Source of the DNA: Paracoccaceae bacterium
Lineage (GTDB): Bacteria; Pseudomonadota; Alphaproteobacteria; Rhodobacterales; Rhodobacteraceae
Length of the DNA stretch: 39,012 bases
Assembly: GCA_014323785.1 (NCBI GenBank)
Contig: JACONJ010000006.1
Location: 1-39,012 of the forward strand
Direction of reading: 5' to 3'
The position numbers and the translations under genes are program-made. Within the stretch, counting starts at the first letter, position 1; the number at the start of each line of letters is the position of its first letter. Under the pieces are notes generated by a model. The model worked only from the letters and a program-made list of their open reading frames with translations, was not told the DNA's origin and made no database searches. Below are positions 6,711 to 15,158 of the stretch, in pieces.

Positions 6711-8186
6711 TCAGGTGGCATCGCCAGTTTCTGGCGTATCTGTGCCTGTGTCCGCCGCGGATCCGCCACGGCGTTCATCAAAACTCATCGCGATAAAGCC
6801 GGGCATAAGATCGCCCCTGCCAGCACCCCCAGGGCCATTGCGGTCATCCCTGCTGCTGCCGTCACTCCGCCCACGGCGGCGGGCCAATGGCACCGTCCGC
6901 GCATGCGTACTCTGCCCGTCCTGTGCGGCGGTGTCCGGTTTGCGGGATGGGCCTTTGCGGGAGCGTGTCTTTCGGACTGGCGTGCCGCTGTTACCTTTGG
7001 CAGGTGGGCATGATCCATCCTCCCCCCGGCTTTCGGGTGACCAAGGTGCCTCTGCCGGCGGGATCGGCTGGCCGATCAGTGCCTCGATTGCGCCCAGATA
7101 TGCTTCATCCCCGGGCACGGCGATGGTAAAGGCGCGGCCCTCGCGCCCGGCACGCCCGGTGCGGCCGATGCGGTGGACGTAATCCTCGGCATGGCTGGGA
7201 ACGTCATAGTTGAGCACATGGCTGACATTCGGGATGTCAAGACCACGGGCCGCCACATCCGAGGCAACCAGGAAGGTGACGGACCCGTCGCGAAACCCGT
7301 CAAGTGTGTGCATCCGCTGCGATTGGCTCAGATCGCCATGGATTGGGATGGCATTCAACCCGTGTTTCTTCATGGATTGTGCCACGATATCCACATCAAC
7401 CTTGCGGTTGCAGAAGATGATCGCGTTGGTGCATGCTACGCCCTCGGCGGCGATGATTTCGCGTAGCATCCGGCGTTTCTGTTTGGCGGACAGGTCGCGC
7501 CGGGTGGGCCTGAAGCTGACCAGGCCCTGTAAGATCATCTCGGATGTCGTCGATTGCCTGGCAATTTCGATCTTGGCAGGGTTCGACAGGAAGGTATTGG
7601 TAATCCGCTCGATCTCGGGGGCCATGGTGGCCGAAAAGAAGAGCGTCTGACGGGTAAAGGGCGTAAGGCCAAAGATGCGTTCGATATCCGGAATGAACCC
7701 CATATCAAGCATCCGGTCGGCCTCATCCACCACCATGATCTTCACATCGTTCAGGATCAGCTTGCCGCGTTCGAAATGGTCAAGCATGCGTCCGGGCGTG
7801 GCGATCAGAACATCAACGCCCTTATCGATCAGCAGATCCTGTTCCTTGAAACTGACACCGCCGATCAGTAATGCCTTGGTCAGCTTCACATGCTTGGCAT
7901 AGGTGTCGAAATTTTCGGCCACCTGGGCGGCCAATTCGCGGGTCGGGCACAGAACCAGGCTGCGCGGCATTCGCGCCCGCGCCCGTCCGCGCGCCAGCAG
8001 CGTGATCATCGGCAGGATAAAACTGGCGGTTTTGCCCGTGCCGGTCTGGGCAATACCCAACACATCCCTGCCGTCCAGGGCGGGGGGAATGGCCCCTTCC
8101 TGAATCGGGGTCGGGCTTTCATAGCCCGCGTCTTCAACGGCTTTCAGAACCTTCGGGTTCAGGCTGAGGTCAGAGAATTTTGTCAT
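6711..8186 (-). CDS. DEAD-box ATP-dependent RNA helicase (RhlE-like)
   Basis: The protein unwinds short RNA duplexes using ATP and probably works in ribosome assembly or RNA turnover in the cytoplasm. In order it shows the Q motif 'SPTPIQ', 'AQTGTGKTASF' (Walker A), 'PTRELAAQ', 'TPGR', 'VDEADRMLDMGF' (DEAD), 'SAT', then the second RecA domain with 'VASDVAARGLDIP' and 'HRIGRTGRAGREG'. The 491 residues end in a basic, low-complexity tail of about 110 residues rich in Arg, Gly, Ser and Pro, which is typical for RNA binding in RhlE-type proteins and is usually disordered. The gene lies upstream of the gamma MTase on the same strand. The 105-bp gap between them contains paired repeats, so they are likely transcribed separately. 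Confidence 0.93.
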   Translation of the reverse strand: MTKFSDLSLNPKVLKAVEDAGYESPTPIQEGAIPPALDGRDVLGIAQTGTGKTASFILPMITLLARGRARARMPRSLVLCPTRELAAQVAENFDTYAKHVKLTKALLIGGVSFKEQDLLIDKGVDVLIATPGRMLDHFERGKLILNDVKIMVVDEADRMLDMGFIPDIERIFGLTPFTRQTLFFSATMAPEIERITNTFLSNPAKIEIARQSTTSEMILQGLVSFRPTRRDLSAKQKRRMLREIIAAEGVACTNAIIFCNRKVDVDIVAQSMKKHGLNAIPIHGDLSQSQRMHTLDGFRDGSVTFLVASDVAARGLDIPNVSHVLNYDVPSHAEDYVHRIGRTGRAGREGRAFTIAVPGDEAYLGAIEALIGQPIPPAEAPWSPESRGEDGSCPPAKGNSGTPVRKTRSRKGPSRKPDTAAQDGQSTHARTVPLARRRGRSDGSSRDDRNGPGGAGRGDLMPGFIAMSFDERRGGSAADTGTDTPETGDAT

Positions 8187-8201
8187 ATGCGACCCAACAG
8201 G

Positions 8202-8216
8202 CCGGGACAGTCCCGG
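8202..8216. promoter_or_regulatory. Perfect palindrome upstream of the helicase start
   Basis: CCGGGACAGTCCCGG is a seven-base inverted repeat around a single central base. It lies 16 bases upstream of the helicase ATG. The loop is too short for a stable RNA hairpin at full pairing, so a protein-binding site in the leader or promoter is more likely, or an imperfect RNA hairpin that affects translation. No known motif is recognised. Confidence 0.35.
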
Positions 8217-8399
8217 CGGGAAAAGATGGAACGCATATCTGGCGCGCCCCGCGAAGGGGGCCGACCTGTCCGACCCCCGCGCGGAAACCTAGGGCATCCA
8301 AAGGGAAAGGTCAATTTCACAAAGGGCCAGTCTGGTGACCCGCCCGCTACACCGGGGCCGCGCCGAATTCACCAATCGGCAGACGCAGTTTTACGGGGG

Positions 8400-9104
8400 T
8401 CATGCCTCAAAACTGAAACGATACGCGTACCGCCGCAATGCCAGATTGGGTACCGCCCGGGCGGCGGCTTCGACCTTGGGATGGTGGTCGGCCCCGATCA
8501 GGAAGCCCCGCACATCCACACCCTCTTCCGCAGCGATATCCGCCATATATCCAAGCACTTGCGCCACGGCCTCGGGACGTGTTTGGTTCGCTTTCAACTC
8601 AATCACAACGGGCTTCCCGCCAGAATCGCGGGCGAAAATGTCGATGAATCCCGAGGCGACCTTGCGCTGTTGCCCTTCATCGGCAAGATGCAGCCCGGGT
8701 TCCAGCTGATCAAGCCCTTTGCGCAGTGCGGCTTCCAAATCCGCCTCCAGCCCAAAGGTCAACGCTTCGGCATCAGCGGCAGCGTCCTCCTCTGCATTCG
8801 GGGGATGTTCTTCACAGAAACTCCAGTATCTGCTGAGGCGACTTTTGTACACAGCGAGCACGTTTCTAAGGTCGCTTCCTGAACGGATGGTCACGCGCGT
8901 TGGATTGGGGCGATTTTGATGGGTATCTTCGGTGGAATATGTGAATTCACCCAGTAGGCCAGCCAGCCTGTCATGCTGATACTCATCGTCAAGATCTCAG
9001 CCATAGTCTGTCTCGATTCTACCAACGAGACTGATACATTGACTTATAGTGGTGTCGTTCGAATACTGGCTCCTAAGCCAGTCTTGGAATTCATCACGGC
9101 GCAT
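8400..9104 (-). pseudogene. NucS-like PD-(D/E)XK endonuclease gene with an in-frame TGA
   Basis: The C-terminal part carries a nuclease core of the NucS/DUF91 type: 'GFIDIFARD' (Asp at restored residue 155) and 'PVVIELKA' (Glu169, Lys171), followed by 'AVAQVLGYMADIAAEEGV'. A shorter frame could begin with GTG at 8894, but coding-like sequence extends upstream in the same frame ('LAGLLGEFTYSTED', 'NRPNPTR') to a TGA at 8999-8997. Beyond it the frame continues to ATG 9104 ('MRRDEFQDWLRSQYS') with a good ribosome site AAGGGAG. So one 234-codon gene is interrupted by a single stop after codon 35. Either it is inactivated, restarted at an internal codon, or read through. Family members are DNA repair or mismatch nucleases and uncharacterised relatives; the N-terminal half here resembles uncharacterised proteins, not archaeal NucS. 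Confidence 0.75.
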
Positions 9105-9288
9105 GCTGTTCACTCCCTTCTGCATCGGTTGCAAGAATCTTTATAGTGACATGTTACACATGATCTTTGGCGGAGGCAAGGTCAATTCGCTGTATTTTTG
9201 CACAAAATATGATCCCGCATTTTGCCAACTTCTCGACCAGGGGGCGAATAGCATAGTCATGGTCTTTTCCATTTGCAGGCTGCCCTCA

Positions 9289-9510
9289 TCAGAGCAGAGT
9301 TTCCTCGTCGGTACTGGGATACATACAAAGAGCCAGCATCGCAAGAGGTCCAAATAAAACCCCCCAAAATAACCATAGCGCAGGATTAAGACCTTTGCGG
9401 TCAGCAGCAATTGGAACTGTAAGGATTATGAAAATCCATCCGGCCAATTAATATAGGATGAGAAACGAAAAGAGATTTCCATCCATGAAAGCGTCGGTTG
9501 GGTGATACAT
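9289..9510 (-). pseudogene. Small membrane protein gene with an in-frame TAA
   Basis: On the minus strand a frame from ATG 9510 reads 'MYHPTDAFMDGNLFSFLILY', then TAA at 9450-9448, then 'LAGWIFIILTVPIAADRKG', 'LNPALWLFWGVLFGPLAM', and ends 'MYPSTDEETLL' with TGA. The two hydrophobic segments, the 'ADRKG.NPALW' linker and 'FWG.LFGPLA' resemble small uncharacterised inner-membrane proteins that I have seen as hypothetical genes. The stop interrupts the first transmembrane segment, so the gene as drawn is broken. A TTG immediately after the stop could act as a start but has no clear ribosome site. The stretch is AT-rich. It lies just upstream of the similarly interrupted nuclease gene. Confidence 0.5.
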
Positions 9511-9671
9511 TTCAGATCATTTTTGTTTGAGCAGTGATCATATGGTCACGTGTGCCCATTTCGTGACGACCCCGTCAGAAGGCGAGGTTCCAATCCATTC
9601 TAACTGACCGCAGGTGTAAACGCAACATATGATGTGAAGTACAAATCGCCCCATCATGGTCCCGCGGGGCT

Positions 9672-11279
9672 TCACACCATCAACTCCTTCGTCGCGCTCA
9701 GCGTCACATCCGGATAATCGCGCACTACCCGGTCAATGTCCCATTGCAGGCGCGTCAAGTAGACTAGGTCATCGTCGTGATCCCGGGCCATGTGCGGCTT
9801 GTTGGCGACAGCGAACGCCTCCACCTTCTCTCTGGGGCCATGAACCCACCGGGCCGAGGTGAATTGCGACGCCTCAAACCGCACCGGCAGGCCATATTCC
9901 ACCCTGATCCGGCTGGCCAGAACCTCGAATTGCAGCGCACCAACCACGCCGATGATGAAGCCCGCACCAAAGACAGGTTTAAAGACCTTGGCCGCGCCTT
10001 CCTCGGCGAAATGCATCAGGGCCTTATCCAGATGTTTGGCCTTCATCGGGTCGCCCGCCCGGCAGGTCTGCAAAAGTTCCGGCGCGAATGAGGGGATGCC
10101 AGTGAAGCGCAGTCCCTCGCCCTCGGTCAGCGCATCGCCGATGCGCAATTGGCCGTGGTTTGGAATGCCGATGATATCCCCGGCCCAGGCATCCCCGGCC
10201 AATTCCCGGTCGCTGGCCAGAAACAGCACAGGGTTCGAGATCGCCATCGGTTTTCCGGATCGCACATGCGTCAGTTTCATGCCGCGCCTGAAATGGCCCG
10301 AGGCGACCCGGACAAAGGCGACACGGTCGCGGTGCTTCGGGTCCATATTGGCCTGCACCTTAAAAACGAACCCGGTCACCTTGCCCTCTTCGGGGGCCAC
10401 CTGGCGCGGCACGGCCGATTGCACCTGCGGTTCGGGGCCAAACCGGGCGATCCCGTCCATCACCTCCCGCACCCCGAACGAATTAATGGCGGAACCGAAC
10501 CAGATCGGCGTCAATGTCCCCTCCAGAAACGCCTGGCGGTCAAAGGCCGGCAGCAGCCCCCGGGCCATTTCGACCTCTTCACGCAACCGTGCCAGCAGCG
10601 CGGTGGGGATATGGTCATGCAGCTTGGGGTCATCCAAACCTTTTATCACCACGCTTTCGGCCATCACATTGCGGTCGGCACGGTCCATCAATTCCAGCCG
10701 GTCGTGCAGCAGGTCATAGCAGCCCACGAACGCCCGCCCGGTGCCGATGGGCCAGGAGGCGGGGGTGACATCAATTGCCAGATTTTCCTGGATTTCATCA
10801 ATGATGTCGAAGGTATCGCGGCTCTCAAGGTCCATCTTGTTGCAAAAGGTCAGAATGGGCAGGTCGCGCAACCGGCAAACCTCAAACAATTTGCGGGTCT
10901 GGCTTTCCACACCCTTGGCCCCATCGATCACCATGATGACCGCATCCACCGCCGTCAGTGTGCGATAGGTATCCTCCGAGAAATCACTGTGGCCGGGTGT
11001 ATCAACCAGATTGAAGCGATGCGCCCCATACTCGAACGACATGGCCGCGGCCGAGACTGAGATGCCGCGATCCTTCTCCATCTGCATGAAATCCGAGCGT
11101 GTGCGCCGCGCGTCCCCCTTGGCACGCACCTGTCCCGCCACCTGAATTGCCCCGCCATAAAGCAGGAATTTTTCGGTCAGCGTCGTTTTGCCCGCATCAG
11201 GATGCGATATGATCGCAATGATGCGCCGCCGCGCAATCTCGGGCGGCAACGCGGGGCGATTTGCGGGGTCGTCTAACAT
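9672..11279 (-). CDS. prfC: Peptide chain release factor 3
   Basis: RF3 is a translational GTPase that recycles RF1 and RF2 from the ribosome after termination. 'IISHPDAGKTTLTEK' is the G1 P-loop, 'RGISVSAAA' is switch I, 'VDTPGHSDFSEDT' is G3, and 'TFCNKMDLESRD' is G4. 'GFVFKVQANMDPKHRDRVAF' starts domain II, which is characteristic of RF3 and not of EF-G. I chose ATG 11279, giving 535 residues and the N-terminus 'MLDDPANRPALPPEIARRR' usual for relatives. An upstream TTG at 11315 is possible but adds an arginine-rich leader with no support. It is a single gene here, divergent from the broken MTase-HNH gene. Confidence 0.95.
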   Translation of the reverse strand: MLDDPANRPALPPEIARRRIIAIISHPDAGKTTLTEKFLLYGGAIQVAGQVRAKGDARRTRSDFMQMEKDRGISVSAAAMSFEYGAHRFNLVDTPGHSDFSEDTYRTLTAVDAVIMVIDGAKGVESQTRKLFEVCRLRDLPILTFCNKMDLESRDTFDIIDEIQENLAIDVTPASWPIGTGRAFVGCYDLLHDRLELMDRADRNVMAESVVIKGLDDPKLHDHIPTALLARLREEVEMARGLLPAFDRQAFLEGTLTPIWFGSAINSFGVREVMDGIARFGPEPQVQSAVPRQVAPEEGKVTGFVFKVQANMDPKHRDRVAFVRVASGHFRRGMKLTHVRSGKPMAISNPVLFLASDRELAGDAWAGDIIGIPNHGQLRIGDALTEGEGLRFTGIPSFAPELLQTCRAGDPMKAKHLDKALMHFAEEGAAKVFKPVFGAGFIIGVVGALQFEVLASRIRVEYGLPVRFEASQFTSARWVHGPREKVEAFAVANKPHMARDHDDDLVYLTRLQWDIDRVVRDYPDVTLSATKELMV

Positions 11280-11420
11280 GCGCACGGATATAGCCCGGGG
11301 TCGGTTCCGTCGCAATCCGCCCGTTGGGCAGATTCGCTGACCCCGTGGAAACCATGACCCTGTTGACAGTGGCCGAGTCCGGCATAGAGTGACTGGACGG
11401 AAAGGCAGGGGTATGTCAGC

Positions 11421-12846
11421 ATGGCATGTCCGCCGCCTATGCGCCCGCCATTACCAATCTGCAAGCCGATGTCCCCTGCCAACTTTTCCCCTGCGTCGGT
11501 CTGGACCGGTGATAACCTGCACATCATGCGCGGGATGAACTCGCGGTGCGTGGACCTGATCTACCTGGACCCGCCCTTCAACTCAAACCGCACCTACGAG
11601 GCCCCGATTGGATCAAAGGCCACCGGGGCGGCGTTCAAGGATATGTGGACGCTGTCGGATGTGGATGTGTATGAACACGGGGAGTTGGCGGACCACGCCC
11701 CGCCGGTTTACGCGGTCATCGAGGCCGCGCGACATGCCCACGGCAAGGGGATGATGTCGTACCTCATTTCCATGGCCGTCCGCCTGTTAGAGATGCGGCG
11801 GGTGCTGAAGGATACGGGGAGCATCTTGCTCCATTGTGATGATACTGCTGGACATTATCTGAAGTTGCTCATGGATGCTGTGTTCGGGCGACGGAATTGT
11901 CGGGGAACCATCATCTGGAAAAGACATTACGGGAACAATGCAGCCAAAGGATTCGGTCGCATAGCAGATTGGTTGTTATATTATACACTGGGAGACAACT
12001 ATGTTTGGAATCAGGTATATTCAGAAATGAAGGAAACCAACGCCAAAGGTTTCAAACATCAACGCCAAAGGTTTCAAACATGTTGATGAGGACGGAAGGC
12101 GTTACAAATCTGTATCGCTCAATGCGCCATCATCAGGCAGCGGAAATAGGAAATTTGAGTGGCAGGGAACAGTTCCACCTCCTTCTCGATCATGGGCATA
12201 TAGCTCAAATCGATTGGATGAATTGTTGGCAGAAGGACGTATCGTTCTGAAAGAAGGAAGAGTTCCTCGTTTGAAGCAATTTCTAGATGAATATAAAGGA
12301 GCAAAGGCGCAAAATATCTGGACAGATATAAAACGCATTGCCACAAGTGCAAGCGAGCGCACCGACTACCCGACGCAGAAGCCCCAGGCCCTGCTGGATC
12401 GTATCATCCGCGCATCCTCTAACGAAGGCGAACTGGTGTTTGATCCCTTCTGCGGATGTGCCACGTCCCTGGTTGCGGCGGACCGGCTGAATCGAAAGTG
12501 GGCGGGGGTGGACCTGTCGTCGCTTGCCGTGAAATTTGTGAATGCTCGAATCGAGCAGGAGCGGGGGCTGTGGGGCGGTGTGAATGCATTGACGGACCCG
12601 CCGCGCCGCACCGACCTGGGCAAGCTGCCGAACTACAGGACGCATGCGCACAGGTTATACGGCGAGCAAGAGGGCGTGTGCTTGGGCTGTGATACGCACT
12701 TCCCCTTCCGCGTGATGGAGGTGGATCATATCCTTCCCAAATCAAAGGGTGGCACGGATCACCCTGAAAACCTGCAACTGCTGTGTTCGCACTGCAACCA
12801 GTCAAAGGGCGGGCGCACCATGGCCGAATGGCAGGCGGCAGGGTAG
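11421..12846 (+). pseudogene. DNA methyltransferase-HNH nuclease fusion, split by a 22-bp duplication
   Basis: The first part (to 12086) has 'VDLIYLDPPFNSNRTY', the catalytic motif IV of a beta-class amino-MTase. After a frame change the second part continues with 'TDYPTQKPQALLDRIIRA', 'FDPFCGCATSLVAADRL' (motif I) and 'WAGVDLS', then a C-terminal HNH nuclease: 'CLGCDTHFP', 'MEVDHILPKSKGGTDHPEN', 'LLCSHCNQSKGG'. The break is explained exactly: 22 bases at 12038-12059 are repeated at 12060-12081. Deleting one copy joins both frames into 467 residues without a stop. The start at 11421 has AGGGG upstream; ATG 11469 is an alternative nearer the conserved region. Bases 11830-12340, which should hold the target-recognition region, are AT-rich while both flanks are GC-rich. 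As sequenced the product would lack motif I and HNH. Confidence 0.85.
12038..12081 (+). repeat. Perfect 22-bp tandem duplication
   Basis: Two identical 22-base units, each starting CAACGCCAAAGG and ending TTCAAACAT, are adjacent at 12038-12059 and 12060-12081. Because 22 is not a multiple of three, the second copy shifts the frame of the MTase-HNH gene and brings a stop at 12084-12086. One or four copies would restore the frame; two or three would not. Such a repeat can gain or lose units by strand slippage, so this could be a reversible switch or a recent one-off mutation. Confidence 0.97.
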
Positions 12847-13004
12847 GGGGCTGGGCATAGGGCCACACCGCATCGGGTGCACCAGACATGTGGGCGCGAA
12901 CCAGCGGATGCCGCCGGCGATGTGGATCTCACCTGCCGTTGCACCGCCTTTTGCCCACACTGCTACACTTGTGTCCGGTCGCCTTCCCCGCCCAGAATAG
13001 AGGC

Positions 13005-14669
13005 ATGAAGGTACTCTCTTCCAGGTGGACCGGTCATCTGGCTTGGGTTTTCGCGGCCCTCTGCCTGCTGCCGATGGTGGCTGTAGCGGTTGCCGCGGCC
13101 AGCGGCGGGCTGGGCACAGTTGCCGGGCTGGCCGCGACAGTCCTGCCGCGCTTTGCGGGTACCACCGCCATTCTGATTCTCGTCGTCGGGACAGCTACGG
13201 CGATCATCGGGACGGGGACCGCCTGGCTGGTTACAGCCACGCGGTTTCCCGGGCGACGTATTCTCGAGATTGCCCTGGCACTGCCGCTGACCTACCCGGC
13301 TTATGTGCTGGCCTACGCCTATACGGATTTCCTGGACCATCCTGGTTGGGTGCAGGCCACGCTTCGAGATGTGACGGGATGGGGCCCGCAGGATTACTGG
13401 TTTCCAGAGATTCGCTCGGTCGGGGGGGCAGCGGCGATGTTGACCTTTGTGTTATACCCTTATGTCTACCTGCTGGCGCGGGCTGCTTTTCTGCGCCAGT
13501 CGGCCACCGCCCATATCGCCGCACGGGCCCTGGGCCAGGGTTCTTTGGGGGCGTTCTTCAAGGTCTCGGTGCCCATAGCGCGGCCAGCCATCGCGGGAGG
13601 TGTTCTGCTCGTGCTGATGGAGACGCTGGCGGATTACGGGACTGTCGCCTATTTCGGTGTCCAGACCTTCGCCACCGGCATCTACCAAAGCTGGGTTGCA
13701 CTGTTTGATCGGGCCGCTGCTGCGCAATTGGCACTGTGCCTGCTGACCTTCGCCCTGGTTCTGGCGGTGCTGGAACGCAAACAGCGTGCGCATCTGCGCC
13801 ACTATGATGCCGGACGCCGGTTTGAGCGGATGGACCCCGCCGTGCTGACCGGGCACAAGGCCGCCGGGGCGATTGCCTTTTGCGCTTTGCCTGTGATCCT
13901 GGGATTTCTGTTGCCGACGGGCATTCTGATCCACTTGGCCTGGGGGGCCGAGCAGCTGCTTTTCACGCCACGCTATCTGGGCTTTCTGCGAAATTCTCTG
14001 ACGCTTGCCTGCATCGCCGCGGTGCTGACGGTAGGCGGGGCCATCGTGCTGGGTTTCAACGCCCGGCTCTCCCCCTCAAGGCGCACCCGGTCCGCCATGC
14101 GCCTGGCCGGAACCGGCTATGCCATGCCGGGCGGCGTGATCGCGATTGGGCTGCTCTTTCCTTTCGCCAGTTTTGATAATGCCCTCGACCGCCTTATGGA
14201 GACCAGCTTTGGTATCAACACTGGCCTGCTGATCAGCGGCTCTATCTGGCTGATGATCATCGCCTATATGGTGCGGTTCATGGCGATCTCGCTCAACGCC
14301 TACGAGTCGGGGCTGGCCACGCTGAATCCCAATATGGATGCGGTTGCACGTACGCTTGGGCACGGCCCCTCGGGGATGCTGCGCGGCGTGCATCTGCCTA
14401 TACTGCGCCCCAGCCTGCTGACAGCACTTCTTATCGTCTTCGTTGATGTGATGAAGGAGCTGCCCGCCACGCTGATCCTGCGGCCCTTCAATTATGACAC
14501 GCTGGCGGTGCAGGCGCACAGGCTGGCGGCGGATGAGCGGTTAACCGAAGCGGCTGTACCCAGCCTGGTGATCGGTGCGGCGGGCCTGGTCCCTGTGGTG
14601 CTCCTGTGTTGGGGCCTGAGGCGCGAGGTGCAGGACGTAAGGTGCACCCCTGGCACGCACGCGACGTGA
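13005..14669 (+). CDS. Iron(III)-type ABC transporter permease, two fused domains
   Basis: This inner-membrane permease of 554 residues contains two copies of the binding-protein-dependent transport domain, as in FbpB/SfuB/AfuB ferric iron transporters. Each half carries an EAA loop that would touch the ATPase: 'ARALGQGSLGAFFKVSVP' in the first and 'ARTLGHGPSGMLRGVHLP' in the second. About 11-12 hydrophobic segments can be counted. I chose ATG 13005 because a membrane segment begins soon after it; the longer frame to 12888 is an arginine-rich, unlikely leader. Upstream lies the MTase-HNH gene; downstream, in opposite orientation, is a periplasmic iron-binding protein. An ATPase (FbpC) is not in the window, so it must be supplied from elsewhere. 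Confidence 0.9.
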   Translation: MKVLSSRWTGHLAWVFAALCLLPMVAVAVAAASGGLGTVAGLAATVLPRFAGTTAILILVVGTATAIIGTGTAWLVTATRFPGRRILEIALALPLTYPAYVLAYAYTDFLDHPGWVQATLRDVTGWGPQDYWFPEIRSVGGAAAMLTFVLYPYVYLLARAAFLRQSATAHIAARALGQGSLGAFFKVSVPIARPAIAGGVLLVLMETLADYGTVAYFGVQTFATGIYQSWVALFDRAAAAQLALCLLTFALVLAVLERKQRAHLRHYDAGRRFERMDPAVLTGHKAAGAIAFCALPVILGFLLPTGILIHLAWGAEQLLFTPRYLGFLRNSLTLACIAAVLTVGGAIVLGFNARLSPSRRTRSAMRLAGTGYAMPGGVIAIGLLFPFASFDNALDRLMETSFGINTGLLISGSIWLMIIAYMVRFMAISLNAYESGLATLNPNMDAVARTLGHGPSGMLRGVHLPILRPSLLTALLIVFVDVMKELPATLILRPFNYDTLAVQAHRLAADERLTEAAVPSLVIGAAGLVPVVLLCWGLRREVQDVRCTPGTHAT

Positions 14670-14794
14670 TGGCGTAAGGTCAGCCGGGCATTGACAGCGG
14701 GCCGCTGGGGATATGGGGGATATGCTTGCAATGGGGCAAAGCCAACACCAAAGGCAGCGCGGGGGCCATGGCGCACAAAACCAAGAGGGGAAAG

Positions 14795-14953
14795 ATGATG
14801 AGACGCTGGTTTCTTTGGGGTAAGCATAACCCGACAGCCGAGGCGGATTCGGAAACGCGGGACGACAACCGTGCGACACCGCTTCGCCTGGCGGTGATGA
14901 TGGGCAAAGGCATGATGGCGCGGATACTTATCGCCGCAGGTGCGACAGAATAA
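14795..14953 (+). CDS. Small ankyrin-like protein (52 residues)
   Basis: The frame has a strong ribosome site (AGAGGGGAAAG) directly before tandem ATG codons at 14795 and 14798 and ends just before a nine-base hairpin, an arrangement expected of a real gene. The C-terminal half reads 'ATPLRLAVMMGKGMMARI' and 'LIAAGA', matching the consensus of one ankyrin repeat (TPLHLA ... LL..GA). The N-terminus 'MMRRWFLWGKHN' is basic and aromatic. One repeat alone is not usually stable, so it may be a remnant of a longer repeat protein or a small partner-binding peptide. No function can be assigned. Confidence 0.45.
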   Translation: MMRRWFLWGKHNPTAEADSETRDDNRATPLRLAVMMGKGMMARILIAAGATE

Positions 14954-14954
14954 A

Positions 14955-14983
14955 TCACGGGCCGTCCGGGGCAGGGCCCGTGA
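14955..14983 (+). terminator. Hairpin after the small ankyrin-like frame
   Basis: TCACGGGCC at 14955-14963 pairs perfectly with GGCCCGTGA at 14975-14983 across an 11-base loop. It begins two bases after the stop codon at 14951-14953. There is no T-run on either strand, so it may protect the transcript end or work with Rho and not as a classical intrinsic terminator. It lies between convergent genes and could serve both directions. Confidence 0.5.
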
Positions 14984-15158
14984 CCGCGCAGACCCCGCCA
15001 AAACGCTGTTCTACCGCCCCCGAACCCTGGCATTCCAGGGTGTTTTCCCTCTCAACGCACGTCATCGCATTTTGAGCCTTGTTTTCGTCGCCCTGCACAA
15101 ACGCCGGAACGGCTACCGCGCCCGGTGCCCGTTTTCTTTGGCGAGGATCGGGTTGGGT

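Noticed and set aside
9049-9357. 102-codon plus-strand frame
   Set aside because: It lies opposite the interrupted nuclease and membrane-protein genes, whose frames show better protein patterns and ribosome sites.
12888-13004. 39-codon N-terminal extension of the iron permease
   Set aside because: Arginine- and proline-rich, no ribosome site, and it would place a charged leader before the first membrane helix.
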